Source: Lagopus muta | Lineage: Eukaryota > Chordata > Aves > Galliformes > Phasianidae | DNA: 64,000 nucleotides | NCBI RefSeq assembly: GCF_023343835.1 | Contig: NC_064439.1 | Location: 31,287,933 to 31,351,932, forward strand | Direction of reading: 5' to 3' | Shown: positions 40,101 through 52,315 of the stretch, one piece after another | How the letters are laid out: each line of letters opens with the position of its first letter | Numbering within the stretch: the stretch's first letter is position 1 | Made by a program: the position numbers and the translations under genes | The notes under the pieces: generated by a model | What the model saw: the letters and a program-made list of their open reading frames with translations, nothing else | Told to the model about the DNA's origin: nothing | Database searches by the model: none

Positions 40101-43100
40101 GTACAAGGATCTGCAGTGTGCGAACTTAAGGCAAAGGCAGAGTCCTCTCATGAAATTGTACAGAGTTACTGCAGATGCCTGGTAATTCATTTTCCACAAA
40201 AGACATTAATGGCTCAGAGGAGCCCTCACAGGGCTATAAGGTAAATAAACTGTGTATTAACAGCTCCCAGGTAGACCTGCAGAGCAGCACTCAGTGAGCA
40301 TTTTTCAGGAAACATTCCATATGGCTGTCACTGCTTAATAGTCTCTGACAGTAGAAAGACTGTTTGCTCTGAAAGACCTTGAACTTTGAACATGGTAGAA
40401 TTGTTTGGCATATGTTTCATTTTTCATTTTAAAGGATGTATTAAGTCTTTAAAAGACAGAGAGAATATAACCTTAAAGGAAAAAAAACTGCTCTAACTAG
40501 GACAAAGTGTAAACTGTAACATATTCTTAGAGATCTGGCATGTTTCAGATGAAGATGTGGGTTCAAAATAGTGGAGAAAGTACATCAGTGCTAATGATCA
40601 AATAAGGTTGTATCCAAGGTTATGCACATTCCAGTATGTGTGGGGGCAGAGTCTAATGCATGCTTATTTACCACCTCCTTCCTCGTTATGTAGACAGCAC
40701 GAGGCCGTACAGTCAGAGCAGTCCCTGATTACTTTCTCTGAAGGAAGCAAATGCCCAGAAATGTGCTATGATCTCTGTCTTAGCCTGAATATGTGGATGA
40801 TCCACTGTGGTGAGGAACTGATATGAGGACATCTCTTGCTGTGAAGTGAACAAATTACTGAGTCCCTGGGCATCATTTACCAACGTGTACTTCAGACTGG
40901 CCAGCCTTGGAAATACTGAAAACACTCCCACCTTACCCAGAGGACAATTTTTAATTGTTCTCTGTAACCTACCAGTGCTTCTGCTGTTTCAGGGACACCA
41001 ATACAGATGTCACATAGCAAGACCAGCAGGTCATAATTGGCTCATTGTTTCCTGGTATTATTCCATTGCAGTTGATGGGAGTTTTCTTGGGGACGCGTCA
41101 GGAAATAAAACCAAATCAACTGCCTTGACTATGCAACATAAGAGAAGCAGAAATCTGTGGAAGTGATTGGTGTTAAAGAGTGGGTGATCCTGGTTCAGCA
41201 TCAATTGTACATCTGAAACTTGAGATGTGTGCACAGCATGTATATGGACTGAGCTCTGCTAACTTTCTACAAGATTGGTTGGTTTCAAAAAAAGCTTTTA
41301 AATACTCCATTATGTCACAGAAGTGCATTGGCCAGTTCTTGCTATTTAGTTCCTAGGTGACGTGTAGGAAGAAGTGTGCAGGAAAGCTTGCTGCTTCCTT
41401 GTGGCTGTAATCAAATTATGCAAAAGCAGCACAGCTGATATAGTTAATGTGCACAGTGCTGGCGGAAGGCCGTAGTCTGTCCCAATAAAAAGCAGTGCAC
41501 TCCTGTGGTAACCAAGTTCACCTCTTCTTGTCCTGTAATGGGGCAATAAAAAGAGGAGCTTGCAGACAGCAGTGAGCTACAAGGGCAGGGTGGCAGCTTT
41601 CCTTGTGTAGCTCTGTGGCCTGTTCACAGTAAGCTCTCCTGCTTTTCTGGAGTGTTTTAAGTCTACACAAAATGGGCAGCAGGTAACTCATGTGCAGGGA
41701 GGCTAAACAGGGTCAAACAATACCCCTCACAGCCCTGGAAAGATAACTGAGAAAAATCATTGCAGAATTATTTTCAGGTTTCTGTTATGCTCACCTACTA
41801 AAATCGATGTGAGAGGTGTAACATTTTTCATTATCTGCTTTTGATAAGTTTACATTTTTAAATTAGTTTAATCTAAAATTGCAGTTGTTTGATCAAATTT
41901 ATATGTTTTGCTGGTGCCATCAAGTGGCAAAATGTTGTATTGCAGAAGTCCAGCTCCATATCTACTATGTCTCTATATATACACACGGCGTCATGGTTAC
42001 TGCAGTTAATTCAGTTTAATCTGAATTCCAGCTAGCAGAAAGGCTGGTATTTTTGAGTGTTACAGGTTGATAAATAAGGCCAACATGTAAAACAAACTCA
42101 GAGAACCTTGTTGAAGAGAGCTAAAAAGAAGGGGCCCAATGCTGCCTTCTGAATTTCTGTTCCAGCTGCTCTCCTTGTTACAAGCTAGTCCCTTTTTACA
42201 GAATGTGTCCTTTTAGTTTTCATGTCTTATATGTGTATTTCATATCACATGTGTATATCAGCAGAGTGGAATGAATATTCAATTTGCTGTTATGTACACT
42301 AAATTCACAAGCTGAGCAGCATAGTTTAAACTTACAGATCATCATTCATACGCACATCACTTTTTCTCAGCAGGGTGACATCATAGTACTGCTCAATAGG
42401 AAGGCCTCTGTGAAAAGAGAAAATGTAAATGCAAAATGCTTATTCCCTGTATTCTTCTAAATATCTGAAACAATTGATCTGGATTTGTCTAGATTCCTCA
42501 GAGAATATAAAAACTCATAGATGCTACCTGTTTAGAAATCCTCTGATGGTTTCAAAATTCGAGTACTGCAGGCATAGATTTTGAGTGGTGTTGAGCACCT
42601 ATGCTTGACTCTGAAGTTCCTGAGAATCTGAGTATTTCCATCTCTGAAAGCTTGGCTCTTACAGCCCCTGACCATGTGCCCCAACACTCAGTAGGAGCTG
42701 TGGGATCTGGTTTCACACCCATATGTTCTGAACCACTTGAAGAAGAGGGAAAGATACACTGTGTGTCTATCTCAAAGAGAAACAGAATTTCAGCTGTGAG
42801 AGCATTGAATCATATATTGTATTAAGAAACTGTTCTTCCTTCTAGCTAGAGGCTTTTTAGAGGTCTAGACAGGGTTATCTAGGATACAAGTGGGCTTAAA
42901 TATCGTAAGGGACAATGACCCTAACTTACAGTTGGGTTACCAGGTAGTGCTGAAGGCCTGACTCAAGTAAGGACCAGCTGGTTATTTTACATTTGCTAGC
43001 AGGTACGCTGGGTTAGGGCCAGAGCTGGGATTGGAATTTGGCTGGCAAGGTGATGAACTGCATTTGAGGCTGGGCCCCTTGGAGTGCCTGTTTACATTTT

Positions 43101-46100
43101 TTCCCAGACAGATGCAATAGTCAGCTTATCTGGGCCAACAGAGATTTCTGGGCTAAGGCTAAGGCTGAGGTCAGGAAGCGAGAAAGGAAGAGCTAGACTC
43201 AAATTCCATGTGGGACCAAAGAGACTGTGAGTATGTGTAGGTGTGGTGTCAACAGGGCCCTGTGTCTAAGCTGAAGTGTAGGCAGAAAGCACTGGGTTGG
43301 GGTCTGATCTGTTAGGGAAGAGTGGGGTTTATGACTTGGTGTGGAAAGTGCTACTATGTGCTTTCATTTTCTGCCAGCCCTAAGCTAGTAGGCTCTTTAT
43401 GTGCCAGGTGAAGTCCAAAGTCCAGAAGCCAATGAGTAGTCCAATGAGTCCAGAAGCCACAACCCATAGGTACTACTATAATCTCCACTGAAACCTCTGT
43501 GCAAAAATCAGGTTTCCTGTTCTGCCCTTGAGTCAAGGACAGGGCCTGGACAGAGCAAGGCCAGAGGAGGCAGAACTCAGAACTCAGACTCCCTGAACTC
43601 ATCTGATCCTGGGCCATGGCAGCACAGAGGGGATGCTACACTGCTGAATGGGGTCTGACTGCATCATGATGGGGGAATGGCAGCTTTCAGTCTAAGCTGT
43701 ATCGTTTAGCACCAAAAGAGCAAAGTATGCCAAGAGTTTGAGAAGGAACCTTGAGTCAGAAAACAAACCCCAGAGCTCAACCCCTCAGCTGTTGTCTAAT
43801 GAAGACAGATCACTTTCTGAAAAAGCTGTGCATCTACTTGTTATTTTTTATGCCTATGGGATTTGTGGATGCTGAACTTTAGTGTAAATTAGGCCACTAG
43901 ACACTTTTAATGTCAGGAAGGGTGTCTGGGACAGCAGTCAAGAGTAAATCATTATCAACAGATGGGCAAAACAAAACAAAGGAATTATGGAAATGTGGAA
44001 TTCTAAGTTTTTCAGCACAATACTCTGCAGAGATAATGTGGGTCCAGTATATTCACACATCAATATTTCAGGCTTTGTGAAAAAGGTGAAAATTTAAAAC
44101 GCTCTTTTTCTGGAATTCACATATTTGCATGTTTCAGTCTACATTGCTCTCTAAACCGTTAAGTGTCTATTCTTGTTAAAATCCCTTTATTTCAACATTT
44201 TGACTGTGAAAAGTATTTGTTGAGCTTACCTTGGGCAAGGGAATACATCACTACCAAAATGAGGATGTCCTCTCACAAGTGTGCATGGTGATCTGTGGTC
44301 TTTTGGCAATACAGGCAGAGCAATTCCTCCATGCTCCCTTTCTGTTCCCCCAGAAAGCTTGCAGTGATGAAGGGATTCCCTGAACTCTTCATATCTGAAG
44401 GAAAGAACACCCCAAAATAATCCTTTTACAGAAGCAATGGTGATGGTTGCTCCAACAATAAAAATGTGGTTTTATTTTCTTGGTTCTGAGTTACTCAGTC
44501 TTATTTTGGGTGATGAACTGGCACTAGAAGTACAGTGATGACTAGCAATTGTCAATAAAGGTTGAATCAAGTCTATTATGTTTTGATCAGTAAGAGAAAG
44601 AAGCTGATACATGCAGCATGTACATCTCACAAAACCTTAGCTTCCAGCATGTAGATTCCTACACTGTCCCATGAGTAAGCACTACAGAGTGGCATATAGA
44701 CAGTGAACATATACAGGGACACAGATGGAAGCTTTAACATTTAATTCCCACTGATTTCAGAACTTGCTGTTTGTGCTTTTGAGAGTCTTACATCTCAGTC
44801 CCTAGAGAGGGGTGAGTGAAGCATTTGGATATGGTTGCAGACAGGAAACATTTGTTGCCTGTGGGGTAGCCACTGCTCTGCTACCACAACACAGGACATG
44901 GTGAATCAGGATGTGGTGAACCATACAGATATTGCAACTTGCTCCCAACCAGCTTGAACTTCTCTACCATGTGCTCCAAAGTATGGCACGGATGAAAGTG
45001 CATGGGTACAATTTCTGATGGAGCAGGGTATATCAGTTAAAGAAGCAGAGATCTTATTAATCCTTGGGAATATTGATCATTAATTTGGAATCAGATGGGG
45101 CGAATGTTTGGATTAAATTATACCTGGGAGAAGCAACACTCTACATGTACTGGCTGGATTCAGGCTTACAGTGTTTTTCAGGTGTTTCTCCTAAGTGTGA
45201 CTAGTCTTATATTGATTCAAAGGTAGAATAATAACCTCGAGTCTGCATGTTTTAAAATATAAAGAGAAATCGACGCATTATTATGTGGCTGTATTTCAAC
45301 AAGCTTTACAATCCTGACTTTTGTTGTGAGTTTTGACTTTTAAGAAGGAAAAAAGAAATAGCTACAAAAACAAGCAAACAAACAAACTTCTTCAAGTGCA
45401 TTTAGATCCCAGCATTTTCCTGGCAGAATCCTGTGTATCGAAACAGATCTGAGGTAACTCTAGGGGAGAGATGGTGACATATGAGATATGGACACTGCTG
45501 CTGTTGTGTGGTGATTTGTTCTCTGTAATCTGGCAGAGCAGTGCCATCCTGTCATTTGGTTTCATCCTTGGATGTTAGCACCATGCTGCTGCCACCCAGT
45601 GCTTCTCTTTCGTGCCAGGGAAGGTTCAGGTTGGACATCAGGAAAAAGTCCTTGTCAGAAAGAGTGGTGATGCATTGGAATAGGCTGCCCAAGGAGGTGG
45701 TGGAGTCACTGTCCTGGAGATGTTTGAGAACAGTACAGATGTGGCACTGAGGAACATGGTCAGTGGGCATGGTGGGGATGGGTTGGTGTTTGGATTAGAT
45801 GACTTCAGCGGTCTTTTCCAACCTTAATGATTCTGTGATTCTATGATTCTGCCATTATGCAAGGGACAATACATTTGTGTTGTAGTATGAACCAAAATAA
45901 AAAGCTGATGTTCTGAGGATTATCAGAAAGCTTAAATTTCTGAAGGAACTTCAGCATCCATTTCTTACATTATTCCTAAACCTTCCTTTTCACTTTCTCA
46001 GAGTAGTCAGGCAGACGCTGTCCCATCTGCATGGCTGTGGTATTTGTATTCATTAAACCACTCTCATTGGAAACATTAATAAATCATCCCTGTTGGCTGC

Positions 46101-47931
46101 TATCTCTAGGTTACTAATTAGCATAACAGCCATTTTATGTAAGCAGTAGGATGAAGCACTGTGCATACAGATCCCCGAGCCTGATGCTCATTCAGCCCAA
46201 ACAAGGCTCTGTTAAGCTTAAAATGTCTCCAAGTCTCATTCTCATAAAGAAATATTTATAGTTGATATTGATCCAGTGATATTAAAGATTTTGAGGACAT
46301 AGAGAAACAGTGTCTCTGCCCAGAAAATATCAGTTGGAGCCTCAGATGGATTGACTTTTATAGAAGATACTGTGAACAAAGTGCTGCTCATTCAGCATCT
46401 CAGCAATATAGCCAATGACTTAATACAGGTTTTCTGTTTCTGAAATCCATGATTCTAGATGTATTCTGAATGCTGCCAGACAACTTATAGCTTTCTAGCT
46501 CTTTTGTTCTGGCAGAAGAAAGAAAAAGAAGTTAATGTTCTGGTATCAAAATATCTGTTTGCAGGCACCTTTTTATTTTAGAAAGGTTGCATTTTTGCCT
46601 TCAAATTTCTTGTTGCTGTATGAAGCTCAAACCAAAGTGTATGAATAAAGTGTTGTGAGCCTGTAAAGCCAGTAAATGATTTGATCAGCAAATGAAGCCA
46701 ACACAACTGAAAGTGTGTTGCCAACAGCTTCCAGATCTGTGGAAAGCGTTTTCTTAGAGCAATAGAATTGGACTCAATTCTGTGTGAGCTTACATATGAT
46801 CCATTGGCACAGGCTTTTTAATTTGCATCAGGAGTGCACTTCTGACATGAATCTTGTGATGGTCTCTATTTTGCAGTGCCTTGGCTTGGAGACGTGAAGT
46901 GGGTTCATTCTGGATGAAATTAACTGGAAGATGTGCTACAGGAATGCAGCAGGAGTATAATGCAGTGCTCAGTCCCTGGAATTGTACTAGAGGTAATCTA
47001 AACTAAACAGCACCTGAAATTCAATTTTCTCAGAGCATAAAAAATAGTAGAAGTCAGCAGCAGTAGTAAAACAGAACTTTGTGTGTTACATGAAAACTCA
47101 GAACTAAATATTCTAACAACAAAGATAAAATCTCGTGTCAAAGAACACTGACTTGAATCTAACCCTTGAATTTGTTGCCTGTGCAGATCCCAGAATAATT
47201 TTGGCATTAGTACTGAGCACCATGAAGATTCAGATTGCCAGAAATTTAAAAGCTCTGGGCATTCTGCCACATGCTGACCCCCAGCTAACAGATTAACTAG
47301 CCCATAAAATAATAATGCAGTGGTTCCAAAAACTTTCTTATTACATGTTAATAACTACCAAAGCAAACTGCAGGCTTCCTGTCGTTAAATTTTAATCTTA
47401 AAGTTTATCTCAGTAATTCTAGGTCAATCTGTAATCTAGAAAAAAAGTTCAAAATAGGACTAGATCAAAGAAGAATACGATAAACATTGGTGATCCATTT
47501 GTGAAATACGCTCCTTATGTATTTTTTTTTCCCAAATTGGAAATACAATATACATGTCATTTTTATTCTTCATGAAAATTATTTCAAGAGATATTTGAAC
47601 CTTAAAACCACAACAAAATATATTTTCAGTTATAATCATGTTTCCCAGAGAACTGACAGACCATAGCATTAGGCTATAATGGAAAGAAAAGAATATGCCA
47701 GAAAAATACAACCCTTAGAAAAATACTTTTTAGTAACAGCAATTGGGTATCAAATACTTCTAATGGAATCATTTTTCTGTGTGAATTTTGTTCTTACCTG
47801 TCTTGCAAGACAGTTGGAGGTGAAGGAATTTGAAGTGGAGTCAGTACTTCATTGGACTGAAAGGTTCTCGATAAGATTGTTTTCCCTCCTGTTTCTCTGT
47901 GGTAGCGGAGCAGGTCATGAAACATCATCAT
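29353..47931 (-). CDS. SPMIP4: Sperm microtubule inner protein 4 (C7orf31 orthologue), complete
   Basis: Known in mammals as C7orf31, renamed SPMIP4: a protein bound inside the doublet microtubules of the sperm axoneme, also seen in centrosome proteomics. Coding sequence joins 47931-47798, 44394-44230, 42407-42336, 35728-35544, 33920-33832, 32747-32573, 32354-32263 and 30027-29353. These total 1587 nt = 528 residues plus stop; human is about 590. Every junction has GT/AG ends and matching phase (2,2,2,1,0,1,0). Conserved strings relative to the human protein as I recall it include TFQSNE (exon 1), FRESLHHCKL (2), LPIEQYYDVT (3), HPYQTH and AMFPDF (4), NPYR (5), YYPTPSK and NIERAQWITTY (6), MNPLILDDYY (7), and LLELQDSFSKTAAQK with FYGFNAFYFHN at the C-terminus (8). 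The start is the first of three tandem ATGs, and an in-frame TGA lies just upstream. Promoter and upstream untranslated exons were not found. Orthology is confident; the role is taken from the mammalian protein. Confidence 0.95.
31074..31132. repeat. (AT)n dinucleotide repeat
   Basis: About 58 bases of alternating A and T with one G interruption, self-complementary, within an SPMIP4 intron. Probably length-variable and prone to hairpin extrusion and sequencing slippage. Confidence 0.95.
31200..31226. repeat. A-rich homopolymer stretch
   Basis: Two poly(A) runs separated by a single C, within SPMIP4 intron 7. Confidence 0.85.
32263..32354 (-). CDS. SPMIP4: SPMIP4 exon 7
   Basis: Acceptor CCATTAAG, donor AACTT|GTAAGT, 92 bases. 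It codes RGPMNPLILDDYYMKAVGRL and the following GELGTDVEL. The alternative AG five bases further on would put a stop in frame or lose the conserved GxGP pattern, so this acceptor is preferred. Confidence 0.92.
32573..32747 (-). CDS. SPMIP4: SPMIP4 exon 6
   Basis: Acceptor ATCCTTTAG, donor CACAG|GTAAGC, 175 bases. It codes LPKFSEEKDQIYYPTPSK, APNST and NILQNIERAQWITTYNRNF, close to the human segment. Confidence 0.95.
33832..33920 (-). CDS. SPMIP4: SPMIP4 exon 5
   Basis: Acceptor TATTGCAG, donor TGCAA|GTATGT, 89 bases, phase 1 to 0. NPYRHEVVSIPFDSLKEAL aligns with the human exon, but the next nine residues (CCRRQHACLQ) do not resemble the human TWPGQG-containing segment. Phase and position support it strongly. 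Confidence 0.85.
34481..34514. repeat. C-rich then A-rich low-complexity tract
   Basis: Runs of C up to about eleven, followed by A8, inside SPMIP4 intron 4. Confidence 0.85.
35544..35728 (-). CDS. SPMIP4: SPMIP4 exon 4
   Basis: Acceptor ATTCAAG, with a weak pyrimidine tract further upstream; donor CAGAG|GTAAGA. It codes PLSLPFPTSHPYQTHISR, AMFPDFKSP and VLRSTRG. About ten residues present in the human protein before this block are missing here, either absent from the gene or in an exon I did not see. Confidence 0.92.
35729..42335 (-). other. SPMIP4: SPMIP4 intron 3, the longest
   Basis: 6.6 kb without a recognisable gene or large repeat. It has a short TG-repeat at about 39879-39902. The short open frames are chance. 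Confidence 0.8.
39879..39902. repeat. (TG)n microsatellite
   Basis: About twelve TG units, one interrupted by C, within SPMIP4 intron 3. Confidence 0.85.
42336..42407 (-). CDS. SPMIP4: SPMIP4 exon 3
   Basis: A 72-base exon with acceptor TTTTCACAG and donor GATCT|GTAAGT. It codes GLPIEQYYDVTLLRKSDV plus a few residues. It is too short to stand out as an open frame and was found by matching the family. Confidence 0.93.
44230..44394 (-). CDS. SPMIP4: SPMIP4 exon 2
   Basis: Acceptor TTCCTTCAG, donor CCAAG|GTAAGC. It codes residues 45-99, including YEEFRESLHHCKL, EREHGGIALPVLPKDHR and GHPHFG. Phase is 2 at both ends. Confidence 0.95.
44395..47797 (-). other. SPMIP4: SPMIP4 intron 1 (between coding exons 1 and 2)
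   Basis: 3.4 kb. It holds a CR1 tail inserted in the antisense direction (45600-45852). Nothing else is recognised. Confidence 0.85.
45600..45852 (+). mobile_element. CR1 retroposon 3' end
   Basis: Plus strand: the ORF2 end GRFRLDIRKKSLSERVVMHW then NRLPKEVVESL, a TTGGATTAGATGACTTCAG-type 3' UTR and the terminal TGATTCTATGATTCTG tail at 45832-45850. 5'-truncated. It lies antisense inside SPMIP4 intron 1. Confidence 0.92.
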
Positions 47932-47948
47932 TTTTCATATCTGATGTT
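47798..47948 (-). CDS. SPMIP4: SPMIP4 exon 1 (first coding)
   Basis: The acceptor CTCCCCTAG precedes 47948, so a non-coding exon must lie further right. Coding starts at 47931 and covers residues 1-44 plus two bases of codon 45. The donor is GACAG|GTAAGA. The peptide TILSRTFQSNEVLTPLQ aligns with the human N-terminus as I recall it. Confidence 0.9.
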
Positions 47949-49639
47949 CTAGGGGAGGATAGAGGGATAAAATACCAAATAGTCAGAGGTTTTGCCTGTG
48001 CATACAGGTGCTAAATAAGGAACATACATGAGTTCTGCATATTTTGGGTAAGTGTAGACTGGAAGTGACTGTTGCTTTTACTCCAGCTGTTGGTCATTTC
48101 CACTCGGTTATAGAACAAACCAAAACTGAGAGGCAGAATTAAAAAATGCGATGCAGTTGCTTTGTGTTATTGGTGAACAGGAGCTAGAAAACACTTTCAA
48201 GTAATGGCTGAAGGAAGTTTGGAGTTGCACTCAGGATGCCTCACTTGTGATCATTTGGATTCAGTGTAAAGTTCCAGTACCACTCTGGGAAAGGGGATAC
48301 TGTTCCTTTAAAATTTCTCATAGGAATTTTTTTCCTAGTTGTCACAATTGTCATTCTACCAGTGTGCTGAGAGGAAGTACTTCAGTGCTCCTGTCACTTG
48401 TATTTCAACATTGGTGACAAAGGCACATAATCTAGTGAGCTCTGTGTGAGGAGTGGTAGGTGGTATACCAAGTCAGCATAAGCATACTGTCAGGTTCAGA
48501 CAGCATTCTGCTGTCTAGGACCTCATGCAGGTGTTTGTATCTGAACAGGTGGCCTCTGTTCAGAGCTACTCTGGTGTGCAAGAGAAAAGTATTGGGAGAA
48601 AAGTATTGAGCTTTTTACTTGTTAAAGCTCTGGTTGACAGCATTGGGAGTCTTCTGTCAAATAACATCAGCAACTTCTTAGATAAAGTGTATGAAGAAGC
48701 ACTGCTGCTTCCTCCTCCTCCAACAGGAGCCAGCAGAACATTCCCTTGTATCTGTGCCTTGCTTTTTATGGAAGAATTCTACATTTTCCAGATTTTCTCT
48801 ATGTCAAACCCAGGGCAGGTATATAATAGATTTTAGTAGAAGTTTATAGATACAAAAGGAACTTTGCTCTCCACAAGTGGTGGTAAGGCTCCTTTTGATT
48901 AATGACTAATGGCTCATTGTATTTAGAATGTCAAGATGCCCTTGTTTTATCACCTCACATTTTGACTTATATCTTTAACCTTCTTCTGTACTGCTTTCGG
49001 ATACAGAACTTCTAATGGCAAGAGGAGTCTGAGGGTAGTATCAGGAAGAAAGAAACAGTTTATGTTCATCTCACTGGTACATGTTTGCAATCCTGACTTT
49101 GGCAAAGGTTTGACAAGTTTGATATTTTCATTAAGCTCTCTTCAGGCATGCGTCAGTGAAATGCAAAGGATTTCACTAAAACAGGAAAATAATTTGTAAA
49201 TATTTGAAACATTACTATTCTAGGATGTTCAGGCATTTAGGCCAGTTGTATCACAAGAAAAAAAGCTGCTATAATATATTAAAAAGAAAAAAATGAAATG
49301 AATTGTGTTTTGTTGGCAGTTTCTAAAGCGTTGTGTGGTCTGCTGTGGTATCTACATGAGCAGTATAGGAATCTCACACAGTTGACTCAAATTCAAGTAC
49401 TACTGCCTTGCAAAGAGAAAAATGTTCAGAGCTGCTGACTCACAATTGACGTTACAATTAAAGAAATAGAAGCCGTATTTACCTTTCAATGTAACTACTG
49501 TGGTTCTGCTCTATGATGTAGTTCCTCTCCATCCAGCTTTCCTACTCTTTCTGGGAAATATGTTCCTGGCTGACTGAATTTCAACTGAGCTCTTTTGCTC
49601 TTTAATGTGGGGAAGTGCCTCAGTTCTCATCTTCTTTGG
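47949..49639. other. Upstream flank of SPMIP4 coding exon 1
   Basis: It must contain or precede a non-coding first exon and promoter, because coding exon 1 starts at a splice acceptor. No CpG island, TATA box or exon could be assigned. The testis-biased expression expected of this gene is compatible with a CpG-poor promoter. Confidence 0.45.
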
Positions 49640-50165
49640 ATTGTCCCCCTCTATTCTGCTTTTGTGAAGCCCTGTCTGGAATATTGCATCCAGGCCTGGG
49701 GCCCCCAGCTAAGGAAAGATATGGAGCTGTTGCAGAGGAGGGCTGCAAAAATGATTGGAGGGCTGGAGCACCTGCCTTATGAAGAAAGCCTGAGGGAGTT
49801 GGACTTATTCAGCCTGGAGAAGAGCAGGCTTCAGATAGACCACACTGTACTTGGAAGGAACTTGTAAACAGTAGGGAGACCAACATTTTACACAGTCTGA
49901 TAGATAAGGGAGAATGATTTTAAGCTAAAAGAAAGGAGATTTAGATTAGGTGGTAGGGAGAAGTCTTTTAGTCAGAGGGCGGTGAGGCCCTGGCACAGCT
50001 GCCCAGAGAAACTGTGGATGCCCCATCCCTGGAGGAGTTCAAGACCAGGTTGAATGGGGCTCTGGACAGCCTGAGCTGGTAGATGGCAGCCCTGCGCATG
50101 GCTGGGGGTTGGAACTGGATAATATTTAGGGTCTCTTCCAACCCAAGGCATTTATTATTCTATAC
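49640..50165 (+). mobile_element. CR1 retroposon, 5'-truncated and decayed
   Basis: Plus strand: [40 protein letters not shown] and [15 protein letters not shown], then a frameshifted remainder (AGGGAGAAGTCTTTTAGTC; ACTGTGGATGCCCCATCCC), ending at the TTATTCTATACC tail. Inactive. Confidence 0.92.
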
Positions 50166-52315
50166 CTAGAAACACCACAGTCTAGACAGTCTAATGTGTT
50201 TGGAAGGAACCAATTCTCTGTCTTGTTCTGCTCTTGAGAAACTGGCTTAGCTCTTCCACAGAAGAAACCAAAGGTCTTATGGCTCAATGAGGCTACCAAA
50301 GCTAAAGGACTGGCAATAGATGGAAAAGGATACCTTTAGGAGAGAGATAGTGGAATAATAAGCCAGGTGGAGCTAGGTACTGTGAGGACCAAAATCTCAA
50401 GTCCTTCCTGATCCAGGGAAAATTATTTGCATAGGTTAGCTCAAAAGCAAATCACTAGTTTCCAGGATTATGTCTTTCCAAAGCAGGAAGCACAATCCTT
50501 CATGTTTCACACCCAGAGTTTTCAGAAGTCTGTGGCTGAGATAATAAATCATCTCATGATGAGCCTTAAGGTTACAAAAAGCTATGAAGGCCAGTTAGGA
50601 AGGCAGGAAGATACAGAAAAACTAATCTGAAGAATAATATCTCTATAAAAAATAACTTCTGAATGTAATAATCTTTTAAATGCAGCATTTACCAAACACC
50701 TGAGAGATCTTATTCCAAAGCAGAAGATTAGTCCCTCTTTTCCCAAGCATGTCTGTCTGTATTCAGAAGAAAAGCTTAGATGGAAATCACATAGAGCAAA
50801 AGCACAGGCTAAGCCTACCTTCTTGTTCAGTGTGACACAGTGTGGGTATGCTTTGTCCTGTGTTCTAGTAGTGTTTGACATCACCATGAGAGAATGGTGG
50901 GGATCTTCTGGAGTGATGCCTGCAGTGAGGCACCTGGTGATGTTAGCAGCTGGGTGCCTACAGCATGAGGAGATGTCACAGCACACTTGGGAGCATGGGT
51001 CTGAGATACAAGTAGCTGATGATAGGTTTTACCTCTCCTGAATGAAGTACAGCCACAAACCAAGCCAAAATACATTTCACTAAGAAAATTTGACCATATT
51101 GGATATAATTGGGAAGGACTGAATAAAGCCGTAGGGATGTTACTAAATTCTTCAAAAACTGGCTGAGCCTAAACATTTCACACGAGGCAAGCAGCATGGC
51201 ATCACATCATTTATGAGTTACGACATATTATTTCCATTCCCAGAGACACCAATATCCTTTGTTTGTGTCTTTTGTGGGATTTTCACATCGTCTTTCAAAA
51301 TAGGCACCAAAAGGAATATGGATTCTGGTTAGTTGGTTTGCTGGTTGTTTCTGCGTGCCTGTGCTTGACTGACATGGTGATAGATTTTGATCTGTTTTAC
51401 TTTCTTCTGCTGACCTTTTCTTTTCTCTCAATCTGTTTTTTGTTTGAGTTGAATTACTGTCAAAATAAATGGATGTGTTTGAAGAGAGTGTTTTTGTTCT
51501 GTTTCTTTCACCAAGCAGGGTAAAATTAGCTGGAGATCCAACTTTCCATGAAAAGTGGTGGGAAAAAAAAGTTGGAAGCAAGTCATTTGGCAAGTGATGA
51601 TACATAAACAGGTTTTCTGAATACCAATTAAATGGACTGTTGTGTTATCAGCCAGTGGAGCCGGTATTGGTTTATTATGGTTTTGGAACACTGGTTTGTT
51701 TTTAACGTGGATAGCTTGGCCATCACATTAAAGGGAACTGCACATTAATGTCTTTGCTATATACAAGTGTGATAGCTCTATCAATAATTCCCAGAGTTCA
51801 CAAGTTCAATATATTCCAAAAAATAATATTTTTAATGTTTCTTTCTCATGCTTCAACTTAGTCTAGACCAGAATGTATGGAAAGGTTTGGAAGTATCTTT
51901 TCCTTCATTAATTTCATAAATTACTCAACTGTTGAAAAACTCTATTATTTCCTTCCAAATATGTCACGTGAGATTTAGAGTTGTGGTTTTAAGATACCAC
52001 AGGAATGACATTCATTATTTGTTTTTATGGAGGGTGTGCTGGGGGTAAAATATCTTAGATCATCACTTGTACCCTCCGAATCTTCACACAGAAGACATCT
52101 CCCCGCATGTAAACCTGTCACTGCCTGCTGAGAAGTTGGTTCTATCTCTGCTATATAATCATCTCCCACCTGTGTCTGCAAGTTAGTGAGTTTCTTTGGG
52201 AAACAACTGCCTGGGAGGACTAAGGTTCATAAGGCCTCTTTTTATTGCCCCTTACTGGGCTACAGGGATTGTTCTGTGCTCATGTGATGAAAGAATTAGA
52301 GAAAGATGGATGTCA
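50166..52315. other. Non-genic spacer
   Basis: No gene or repeat family recognised. Confidence 0.5.

Noticed and set aside
42950-43180. GGGTTAGGG-like and GGCTAAGGCTAAGG stretches as interstitial telomeric repeats
   Set aside because: Only isolated single units occur, with no run of TTAGGG repeats.
43400-43470. Short direct repeat around TCCAGAAGCCA
   Set aside because: Two short copies only, with no flanking element; probably slippage.
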